DNA of 64,000 bases from JAAUTT01 sp038213375 (GTDB taxonomy: Bacteria > Bacteroidota > Bacteroidia > Bacteroidales > JAAUTT01). Position 1 is the stretch's first letter; each line of letters opens with the position of its first letter. Below are positions 37,601-44,775 of the stretch, one piece after another. The notes under the pieces were generated by a model, which did not search any database, was not told the origin of the DNA, and saw nothing but the letters and a program-made list of their open reading frames with translations. The stretch lies in NCBI GenBank assembly GCA_038213375.1, contig JBBQTB010000002.1, positions 127,507 through 191,506 of the forward strand. The letters run 5' to 3'. The position numbers and the translations under genes were made by a program.

Positions 37601-37788
37601 GGGTTTCACGGCTAAATAGGAATTATCTCTATGGACTTGGGCTCTATTCCGGAGGTGTAAAATTAAATGCTTTTTCCGATTCAGTCGTTTTTTTGGCTAA
37701 ATCTGAACAAATAGGCTCTTTGGTTATTAACTATGAGGAATTATCCAATGCTTTGTTTAAATATATTCAAAACAGTAATTTCTATTAA
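34687..37788 (+). CDS. ATP/ADP-translocase-like membrane protein fused to HEAT repeats, about 1033 aa
   Basis: The first 430 or so residues hold about 12 hydrophobic segments with a layout like the Npt/Tlc nucleotide-transporter branch of the MFS, although the classical charged substrate motifs are not obvious. A soluble part follows with several HEAT-like units from about 540 to 720 (KMLLRDNDDEVKRNAIITLATF; ISTNQALKFLLDTIS) and further helical repeats. The C-terminal 100 residues resemble a degenerate cyclic-nucleotide-binding fold (weak). Likely an inner-membrane sensor or adaptor rather than a nutrient porter. The next gene starts 3 bases after its stop. An in-frame TTG at 34675 is an alternative start. 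Confidence 0.72.
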   Translation: MIKYIINLLGINVLPKWLLIHLLFMSLALGGFNAVFFIQAVSGFLAEGKVAYFPEIIALSGIIGLMLYNLYKYYQGKLTSKYSWLLFWCIVLILLSMSKILPLIIPAFSRPVIQFTLYLPVIIITNQIFLALGNNLPIVKENQNLRRFLDSGLMLGAALGSFIIVILTIAKIYLPYFPVEVILIIFVIIDYFYIVGQLDFKEKKQEETGIDSMIAIFTDISPKKAVFSLVLFCFFSTINFIFIEFAFFTVIRSVYTDIENLVKFIGFFFGSIMMVNIVFKVFVYQNLVKTFRISKALFLAPVFFVVSLTLLNVLLLNPSRSIISSPFTMVFLMVLFSRFFAFILRESFEYLSVKQYFIAIETFNRKPLSRNLFNVIGFWSFLVGGLILLMLLALDIKTFSFIMFLNLVVALVWLLVTIWTSKRYTNTITRLVDKLSDDYKPSFTEQQKSFKDRVMISTNLSGMRYLLNYQRHYQPNNFLKTIEAIPLGLKQKLDISSSGNSFLQSQEFDIFSNREKAITFYDSDDNIKDKDIEELAISNKVKDRIDAIKMIKNSGNNKFSTILKMLLRDNDDEVKRNAIITLATFYNYDLINELLDYINHEDFSDLTSDVLTTIGQPAVEHLIGFFHRTEIEFRIQVKIIKIIGKISTNQALKFLLDTISYPNKWIVIEVVRSLNENNYKVSPADDDIIYKAIKNTIGAAAWLLTMEASTESLDRLNPVKGALVEEYSVTLDLLFKLLALKYSDGVIQEVKSHLITNSNNEQRELSVELLDYIIDKDIKTYLFPLIHNNRLREKLNQLKNYYPIDIKDVTIALREIINTDLAHVSLWTKACALNAFIDILEDPNSDDLFSQVFNPEPLLSEIAFFGLYRKDLKLTSDLYKRLSKKAKKHIDSILDTGTHYEYKLLFNKVLTLQKISYLQKVKGHHLLPFAEILSEEYLSAGNSTFLHCSDEEVLPVFMVPLGEVSLVDLQKRVSRLNRNYLYGLGLYSGGVKLNAFSDSVVFLAKSEQIGSLVINYEELSNALFKYIQNSNFY

Positions 37789-37791
37789 TTG

Positions 37792-39216
37792 ATGAAAAAA
37801 AATTTGCAATTATATCTCCATTTCATTGGTAACACCGATGATAACTATCAGTGGAATTCTGAATTTAGTTACTATTTTTCCATGGTGGTGAAACAAATAT
37901 TTGGATATGCTCCAATACTATTTTCAAATGTAGGCGCATCCGGAACAAAACTCTTTGTTTATGAATCAGTTGATGATTTGACCGATAAAGATGCGGTAAT
38001 ATTTATTTTAAATTTAAAACCAAAAAATTCCGATTTCGACTTCATTATTAATCTATTGCCTGACATTTCATTTTTGAATATTTTTTTGGTGGTAAGGACT
38101 CATCCCCAAAATATTATTATTCATGATAGTATAAAGGCATTGACTTCGTATAATTTTTTTGACCATAATCCCTATAATTTTGAAATAACAGAGTATAGCC
38201 CTGATGGACAAGGAGGTATTAAAAGTGATTTCTGGGATAAATTGACTGATCTGGCTTATGATATCAAATTAAAATGTGTAACGCCTAATGCTTTGGAAAA
38301 GTCTTATGATTCAAAAAAAACAGTTTATCTTGCGGAAGTATCTAACGATCAGTCGAAAAACCGAGAAAGGTTATTAAGGGAATTGCTTTTATCAGGATAT
38401 CGTGTTTTGCCTGAAAAACCATTACCTCGCTCCTTAAAAGAGGTTGAAGAAGCAGTTATTAATGCGCTGTTTGAATGCAGTATATCAATACATATAATGG
38501 GTGAAGTATACGGAGATGCTCCCACAGATTCAGATTATTCTTATGTGGAAATACAAAATCGAATGTATTCCAAAGCTATGTCAAAAATAAAGGACGATGA
38601 TGATCAGGAAAGAGATGTTCATAGAATTATTTGGTTTTCTCCTGTATTTGAGCCTTTTGATGAAAAGCAAAATCAATACCTGAAACGACTGAAAAAGGAA
38701 ATATTAAACAGCGCAAATACAGAACTGGTACATTCTAACTTATACGACCTTAAGAGTATTATCGATCAAAAAGTTACGTTTTTATTATCTAAAAATGATT
38801 CAAAGCCTTTTGGTAATTTAAAACCTGTTCTTGTTATTTCTGACGTAGATGATTCAAGTATTATTAGTGAAATAGAGGATAAGTTTCATAAAATGGATGT
38901 TGGATATGTTACGTTTTCTAAATTGTTTAATGTAACGAGCCAGTTGAATTCCAAAATTGAAGAAATTAAAAGATACAGCAATTTTCTGGTTGTTAATACG
39001 AAGTCAAATGATCTATGGGTAAATAGTATTACAAGTATTTTGATCCGGTTCAAAATGATTTTAAATTCTGACCAAAAATCTACAATCAGTTTGTTAACTC
39101 CTTATTCAATTGAAAAAATACCTGAATGTGCAGGAATAAATGTATCTTCATATTTGTATAACAAGGAAAATATAGACGGAGTTTTAGATTCCTTAATATC
39201 AAGACTAAAAACATGA
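37792..39216 (+). CDS. Protein with DUF4062/TIR-like module, 474 aa
   Basis: No signal peptide or membrane helix, so cytosolic. Residues about 175-250 (KTVYLAEVSNDQSKNRERLL, SGYRVLPEKPLP, SIHIMGEVYGDAP) match the pattern of DUF4062/TIR-related modules seen beside STAND NTPases. The residues 1-170 and 330-474 look like two further Rossmann-like alpha/beta units of related type (PVLVISDVDD near 342). I see no clear TIR catalytic Glu, so NAD-cleaving activity is not claimed. ATG at 37792 is preferred over TTG 37789. Its stop overlaps the STAND start (ATGA), indicating translational coupling. Confidence 0.7.
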   Translation: MKKNLQLYLHFIGNTDDNYQWNSEFSYYFSMVVKQIFGYAPILFSNVGASGTKLFVYESVDDLTDKDAVIFILNLKPKNSDFDFIINLLPDISFLNIFLVVRTHPQNIIIHDSIKALTSYNFFDHNPYNFEITEYSPDGQGGIKSDFWDKLTDLAYDIKLKCVTPNALEKSYDSKKTVYLAEVSNDQSKNRERLLRELLLSGYRVLPEKPLPRSLKEVEEAVINALFECSISIHIMGEVYGDAPTDSDYSYVEIQNRMYSKAMSKIKDDDDQERDVHRIIWFSPVFEPFDEKQNQYLKRLKKEILNSANTELVHSNLYDLKSIIDQKVTFLLSKNDSKPFGNLKPVLVISDVDDSSIISEIEDKFHKMDVGYVTFSKLFNVTSQLNSKIEEIKRYSNFLVVNTKSNDLWVNSITSILIRFKMILNSDQKSTISLLTPYSIEKIPECAGINVSSYLYNKENIDGVLDSLISRLKT

Positions 39217-42200
39217 TTAATCAGGAAACTACGAATAACGTAACGCAGGGAAAAACTAAAAACATTTTTCCCTCCCTAACAATGGCGAATAATCCTTTTC
39301 CGGGTTTGAGACCTTTTAGATCCGATGAGAGTCATCTGTTTTTTGGCCAGGACAAAACCTGTGAAAAGGTGATATCAAAACTGGTGGTCAATAAATTTGT
39401 ATGTTTACTGGGAGGCGCCGGTGTGGGAAAAACTTCGTTGATTAATTGCGATCTTAAACCATGGCTTTATAGCGGCCTGGCTTTTGATAAAAAAGCAGCA
39501 TGGCATATTTTTGATGGACAACCAGGGCTGGACCCCATAAAGAATTTAGCAAAAGCAATTTGTTTGAAGGTTAAAGAGTTTTTTGATGAATCACAGCGTA
39601 TTCAGGAACAAATTAGTTACAGTGTATTGAGGCGTGGTAAAACCGGTATTATTGAGTTATTCGATCAGCTAAAATTATCTGTCGATGATAATTATCTTTT
39701 TGTTATAGATCAGTTTGAAGATTTGTTTCGCTTACGTCTAAAAACGGATGAAATTGATTTTTTTGAAGAATCGCTTGAATTTGTAAACCTTCTTACAGAG
39801 GCTCTAAATTCTTCAAAATACAATATTTATGTAATAGTTTCTATTCGTTCCGATTTTACCGATGATTGTGTTATGTTTCCTGTTCTTGCTGAAATGATCA
39901 ACCGAAGCAATGTATTAATTCCAAGGATGGCACGCGATCAAATTCAACAAGTAGTTCTTGGTCCGTTACTTACAGCAAATGTAAATATGGATAAAACTTG
40001 CTTGGCTCAGATTTTGAATGATGCCACAATTTCCGAGGATGTTCTTCCTCGATTGCAGCATGCGATGAAACGCACCTGGGATTCATGGTCGAGTTTAAAT
40101 AGTCCTGACAAACCAATTTCAATAAAGGAATACGAATCAATTGGAGGTATTAAAGGGGCAATTTCTTCTCATGCCAATCTCATTTTCGATGACTTAAGTG
40201 GGGTTGACAAAAATACCTGTGAACTAATTTTTAAATCGCTCACTGAACGGGGGGCAGAGAACAAAGGTCTCGGCAGGGCATGCACTATTCAGGAACTTTC
40301 CGGAATAGCAAAAGCTGAGGTTGATGATATTATTCGAATAATCACTATTTTCAGTCAAAAAGAAATTGGTTTTTTGGAGTTTGATTCTAATGATTTCAGA
40401 CCGGAAACTTTTGTACAACTTTCTCATGTCAGTATTATGCGTGCATGGGATAAACTAAGTAAATGGGTTGATGATGAGGCTATATCCGGCCAAATGTATA
40501 AACAACTTTCTAATGCTTCGGCAGCATATCAAATTGGCAGGGCAGGATTACTCAGGTCTCCCGATCTTCAGTTTGCTATTAACTGGAGAGAAAAACAAAA
40601 GCCAACTCTTGTTTGGGCTCAACGATATAGTCCTGCATTTGAGCGAACCATGGTTTATTTACGTACAAGTCTGGCTGCTTTTGAAGCAGAGGAGACTTTC
40701 AAAAGTGCGCAAGCTAAGAAGGCAATCAGAAAGGTTCGGTCATTATCTGTTGTTTTAGGAACAACTGCTGTTTTAGCTATTTTGGTTACCATTTATGCCC
40801 AGGTATTACGTGGCAATGCAGAAAATCAGAAGAGATTAGCTCTTGAACAGATGGTCGAGGCTGACTCAAAATATGATAAAGCTGAAAAAATTTCAAAAGA
40901 AGCATTGGAGGACAAACTTCATGCGGAAATAGCGGCCAATGACGCGGAAAAAAAGAAGTTGCAGACCTTGCAGGAAAATGATCTGTTGAGTCAACAAAAG
41001 GGTTTCGCTGAAGTGACGGCTCAGGAAGCAGTAAAAAAGACTTCAGAGACTGAAAAAAACCTTGTAGAAATGTCTCAGCAAAAACAGATAATTGAGCAAT
41101 CAGCTTTACAAGCTAATATTCAAAAAACCGAAGCTGAAAGAGATAAGGAAGAAACCTTTAAAAAACGGATGCTAAACGTAGCTCAGGCAATCGCTGTCAA
41201 ATCTAACCAATTGTCTAATAGTAAGTCCATAAAATCATTGTTAGCCGTTCATGCTTATGAATTTAATAAAAAATATGGAGGGTTTGATTGTCATCCTGAT
41301 ATATACAACGCCCTTAACAGCTCGTTAATTGACAATGGAATCTATCTACGTCAGAGTTTAAAAGGACACAGTGGTTCTGTTAAGTCACTTTGCCTTAATA
41401 ACCACACAAACATTTTATACTCAACTGGTAGTGATGGGCAGGTTTTGTCGTGGAATCTTAATGAAACCTTGACTTCGTCACATGTTCTTTTAAATGGAGC
41501 ACAAGGTAACCTAAGTATAGCAATTAGCCAAAATGGACATTGGCTGGCGATAGGATCTGAAGGTGGAACCATTCAAATTTTGGATTTAACAAACCTCAGT
41601 GCCAAACCAATCCAATTAAAAGGTCATCAGGGAGTTGTTTTTGCTATAGCATTTTCCAAAGATGGGCAACAGCTTTTTTCTTCAGGGGCTGACAAAAAAA
41701 TTCTACTTTGGGATATTTCTTCTTCCTCATCTTCTGTTGTTTATAATGAATCGAATACAGTTCGTGCGTTGGGGCTTACCCCGGATGGTAAATTTTTGGC
41801 AGGTGGGGCTGATGATGGCCGTGTTTTAATTTGGGATATAAAAAATAATCAACTTGTCGCATTCGTGGGGGAGGATAATAATCCTATTTACACAATTTCA
41901 TTTAATTATTCCGGCACTCTTTTGGCTACAGGTGATAGTAAAGGAAATGTAAGGCTTTGGAATCCATACTCTAAAAAATTGGTAAAAAGCTTTAAAAGCC
42001 ATAATGCCCGGGTGGTTGATATTAAATTTAGTGCAAATAACGACCTATTGGTATCGTCTAGTTATGATGGTACTGCTTATATTTTTGATACAAGATACCT
42101 AAATAACCTTCCAATCGTGATTAGAGAACCTTCAACATGGATATTGTCAGTTGTTCTAAGTGCTGATAATAAACGATTGATTTTAGCAACAAATAAACCT

Positions 42201-42338
42201 GATTTTATTATTTCGGTGCCATCTCAAACCAAATTTATGGCTGAACAATTATGTTCAAAAATATCGAGGGGCCTAACCACCGACGAATGGAGCACATACA
42301 TAGGAGCCGATTTGAAATATGAAAAACCTTGTGAATAA
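39213..42338 (+). CDS. STAND-type NTPase with membrane segment, coiled coil and WD40 propeller, 1041 aa
   Basis: NPFPGLRPF (26-34) opens a novel-STAND (nSTAND1) module: Walker A GGAGVGKTS (67-75), Walker B YLFVIDQFED (161-170), and a following sensor-like SIRSDF. A single hydrophobic helix lies near 508-530, preceded by Lys/Arg-rich sequence, then a polar coiled coil to about 650, and WD40 repeats from about 709 to 1010 (LKGHSGSVKSL, LKGHQGVVFAI). By the positive-inside rule the NTPase is cytoplasmic and the propeller periplasmic. STAND proteins act as ligand-triggered oligomerising switches. The ATGA overlap couples it to the DUF4062-like protein. Confidence 0.85.
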   Translation: MINQETTNNVTQGKTKNIFPSLTMANNPFPGLRPFRSDESHLFFGQDKTCEKVISKLVVNKFVCLLGGAGVGKTSLINCDLKPWLYSGLAFDKKAAWHIFDGQPGLDPIKNLAKAICLKVKEFFDESQRIQEQISYSVLRRGKTGIIELFDQLKLSVDDNYLFVIDQFEDLFRLRLKTDEIDFFEESLEFVNLLTEALNSSKYNIYVIVSIRSDFTDDCVMFPVLAEMINRSNVLIPRMARDQIQQVVLGPLLTANVNMDKTCLAQILNDATISEDVLPRLQHAMKRTWDSWSSLNSPDKPISIKEYESIGGIKGAISSHANLIFDDLSGVDKNTCELIFKSLTERGAENKGLGRACTIQELSGIAKAEVDDIIRIITIFSQKEIGFLEFDSNDFRPETFVQLSHVSIMRAWDKLSKWVDDEAISGQMYKQLSNASAAYQIGRAGLLRSPDLQFAINWREKQKPTLVWAQRYSPAFERTMVYLRTSLAAFEAEETFKSAQAKKAIRKVRSLSVVLGTTAVLAILVTIYAQVLRGNAENQKRLALEQMVEADSKYDKAEKISKEALEDKLHAEIAANDAEKKKLQTLQENDLLSQQKGFAEVTAQEAVKKTSETEKNLVEMSQQKQIIEQSALQANIQKTEAERDKEETFKKRMLNVAQAIAVKSNQLSNSKSIKSLLAVHAYEFNKKYGGFDCHPDIYNALNSSLIDNGIYLRQSLKGHSGSVKSLCLNNHTNILYSTGSDGQVLSWNLNETLTSSHVLLNGAQGNLSIAISQNGHWLAIGSEGGTIQILDLTNLSAKPIQLKGHQGVVFAIAFSKDGQQLFSSGADKKILLWDISSSSSSVVYNESNTVRALGLTPDGKFLAGGADDGRVLIWDIKNNQLVAFVGEDNNPIYTISFNYSGTLLATGDSKGNVRLWNPYSKKLVKSFKSHNARVVDIKFSANNDLLVSSSYDGTAYIFDTRYLNNLPIVIREPSTWILSVVLSADNKRLILATNKPDFIISVPSQTKFMAEQLCSKISRGLTTDEWSTYIGADLKYEKPCE

Positions 42339-42370
42339 TTTCGTATATTGCTTGCGATAATCTTTCTATT

Positions 42371-43429
42371 ATGGAGCGGATTATATTTAGACAAATAATT
42401 ATATTTATTTTTTTGTTTGTAATTTATTACAGATCTGAAGCACAGGACTGTACTAGTAAGTTGCAATATGCCCAGCAATTATTTGATTCGGGCCAGATTG
42501 AACAAATTCCATCCATTCTGGATTCATGTATTCAAAACGGGTTTTTGCCCGAAGAAAAGCAAAAGGCTTACAGGTTATTAATTCAGGTTTATCTTTTTGA
42601 TTATGATCGCAGTAAAGCTGACTCATTGATGCTTACTTTTCTTAAAAGCTATCCTACTTATAAAATTCAATCTTCCGATCCTGCCGAGTTTTCCGAGTTA
42701 TTTAACCTTTATAAAGTAAGTCCTTCATGGGGTATAGGTATTACTTTAGGAAACAATTTGCCATTTATTAATGTATCAGAGCATTTTTCAACAGCCAGTT
42801 TATTTAAACTGGATTCTAAATATTCTCCCGATGGAGTTAATTTTATGGGAGGTGTTATTGTGGATCGATATATCAGACCTAAATTTTGGATCTCTGGAGA
42901 ATTGAAATATTCATCCTTAAAATTTCAAAATATTGAAAAATTTAATGATGGAAGGGAGACACTAACTTATAAAGAAAAAACAACCTGGTTTGATATTCCA
43001 ATGACACTAAATTATAGCTTTGGTCACAAAAAACTTTTGCCTTATTTATTTGCTGGCGCAGAGTTTGGTTATTTATTATCTGCATCGGCTGAAATTAGAC
43101 GGTCAATTACGTATGATAATCAATATCCTGAAATTTTAAAACCTTTATCAGATATTAAAAATACCCGTGAAAGTTTTAATTTATGGGGAACTGGTGGAAT
43201 TGGTGCACATTATGCAGTGCACGATGGTTATTTTTCATTCAGGGCTGGATTCAGTTACAGTCTGCTTTCATATGTAAAACCCGAACTTCGGTATTCTGAT
43301 ATTAGCCAAATTCAATACAATCATTATATCGATGATAATTTTAAAATAAACAATTTATTTCTCAATATTAGCTACTCCAGATTGTTTTACCATATTAAGA
43401 AAAAAGCTGTAGATGAATCCCGGAATTAA
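42371..43429 (+). CDS. PorT-like outer-membrane beta-barrel with helical N-terminus
   Basis: Signal peptide (about 1-24, ending RSEA). Residues 27-115 form a helical, TPR-like unit (LQYAQQLFDSGQIEQIPSIL, KAYRLLIQVYLF), then alternating beta strands with aromatic turns from about 120 to the end fit a small outer-membrane barrel (OMP_b-brl/PorT type). Expected in the outer membrane with the helical part in the periplasm. It lies 32 bases after the STAND gene and its 3' end overlaps the following lipoprotein gene by 17 bases, so both belong to the cluster. Specific cargo or partner unknown. Confidence 0.75.
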   Translation: MERIIFRQIIIFIFLFVIYYRSEAQDCTSKLQYAQQLFDSGQIEQIPSILDSCIQNGFLPEEKQKAYRLLIQVYLFDYDRSKADSLMLTFLKSYPTYKIQSSDPAEFSELFNLYKVSPSWGIGITLGNNLPFINVSEHFSTASLFKLDSKYSPDGVNFMGGVIVDRYIRPKFWISGELKYSSLKFQNIEKFNDGRETLTYKEKTTWFDIPMTLNYSFGHKKLLPYLFAGAEFGYLLSASAEIRRSITYDNQYPEILKPLSDIKNTRESFNLWGTGGIGAHYAVHDGYFSFRAGFSYSLLSYVKPELRYSDISQIQYNHYIDDNFKINNLFLNISYSRLFYHIKKKAVDESRN

Positions 43430-44600
43430 TAGATGTTTGAGTTTTTGTATCGTCTTGATTGTTTTGGCTTCATGCGCTAAAGAAAATAAAGTTAGCTCAG
43501 ATCAGGCAAATCAATTTATTAAATATTTTGGTGGATCGGATGTGGATAAAGCATCAGCAGTTGTTGAATGTTCCGATGGTGGATTTGCATTGACTGGTAC
43601 AATGTCTATCGGAAACAATAAAACCAAAGCATTTTTTATTCGTACTGATAAATATGGAAATGAATTAAAATGGTCGCCTGTTTTGTTTGGCGATACGTTA
43701 CAAAGTATTGGGAACTCTATTATTACTGCGACTGATGGGTTTTTGGTCGTTGGCTCAACAAACGTTTTGACCAACAATATTCTAAATATCGATGTTCTAA
43801 TATCTAAAATTGGAAATGATGGTTCCATTGCCTGGCAAAAAAAGTTTGGAGGTAGTTTAAATGATGAAGCTTTTTGTGCCGTTCTAACACAAAATGGAAA
43901 TTATCTTATTGGAGGATATACCAAAAGTAAAGGTAAAGGGGGTAAAGATGCATGGGCGTTAATGCTCGACACTAACGGGAACACTATATGGGAGCAAACA
44001 CAAGGTGGGAGTAAGGATGATTGTTACAAATCGATCATAGAAACAGATAAAAGTTATATTCTTATTGGTTCAACAGAAAGCTTTTATATTGGCAGTTTTA
44101 ATCGAAGTATTTTTTTTGTAAAAATTGACAAATCAACTACCACAGGTGATCCTTCTGATTTTGCTTTTTATGGGGGTCTCTCAATAAATTCAAAGATTGA
44201 CGCTATTAAAGATGATGCTAATAATCTTATTGTGATGAGAAATGTCCAAAATTCAACTTTTTCGAATATTCAATTATTGAAAGTCAAGGAAGATTTCCAT
44301 CAGGTATTTTGGGAGAAGAACATATCGACAACAAATGAATTAACAGCAAATGAAATTGGCAATAGTTTGTTTATTCATAACAATCAGATAGGCATAGTTG
44401 GAGACTCAATAGTAGGCATATCTTCACGATATTTATTAAAAATGCGCAGCCTTGATGGAAATATAATTTCTTCGAATGTAGAATCTGGAATTGCAGATGA
44501 AATAATAAATGATGGTATTGTATCGTCGGATGGACGTTTAATCATAGTTGGTTCGAATTCTATCGACGGCTATTTGAAAATTTCGTTACGGAAAATTTAA
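43413..44600 (+). CDS. Propeller-like lipoprotein, 395 aa
   Basis: Lipobox VLASC at about residues 17-21 predicts acylation. The mature protein carries repeated units of the form GG-(x)n-D-x-A-x-A-V with W-x-K-x-x-GG (IKYFGGSDVDKASAVVEC; WQKKFGGSLNDEAFCAVL; WEQTQGGSKDDCYKSIIE), a beta-propeller-type repeat common in Bacteroidota surface proteins. Function unknown. Overlap of 17 bases with the barrel gene supports joint expression. A 175-base spacer separates it from the giant T9SS gene. Confidence 0.72.
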   Translation: MNPGINRCLSFCIVLIVLASCAKENKVSSDQANQFIKYFGGSDVDKASAVVECSDGGFALTGTMSIGNNKTKAFFIRTDKYGNELKWSPVLFGDTLQSIGNSIITATDGFLVVGSTNVLTNNILNIDVLISKIGNDGSIAWQKKFGGSLNDEAFCAVLTQNGNYLIGGYTKSKGKGGKDAWALMLDTNGNTIWEQTQGGSKDDCYKSIIETDKSYILIGSTESFYIGSFNRSIFFVKIDKSTTTGDPSDFAFYGGLSINSKIDAIKDDANNLIVMRNVQNSTFSNIQLLKVKEDFHQVFWEKNISTTNELTANEIGNSLFIHNNQIGIVGDSIVGISSRYLLKMRSLDGNIISSNVESGIADEIINDGIVSSDGRLIIVGSNSIDGYLKISLRKI

Positions 44601-44775
44601 TAATAGGTTTTATTTGCAACATTTCTTATAAAATGGTTGTTTAGTCAAAAAACGGGGTAGTTCTATAAATATATATAAAAATAACCACTTCTGTTTTTTT
44701 AATTTGCATATAATTTGTTTTGTTTTTATTGTTAGGATTCTGCCTTACAAATTGGCCAAATTTTGAATCTATCCT

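Noticed and set aside
37792..39216. Active TIR NADase assignment
   Set aside because: No clear catalytic Glu in the expected place, so only a TIR/DUF4062-like fold is claimed.
44632..44700. Possible terminator before the T9SS gene (GGTTGTTT...AATAACCACTT then a T-run)
   Set aside because: The stem has mismatches and a loop of more than 40 bases; too weak to list, though it could separate the giant gene from the STAND cluster.
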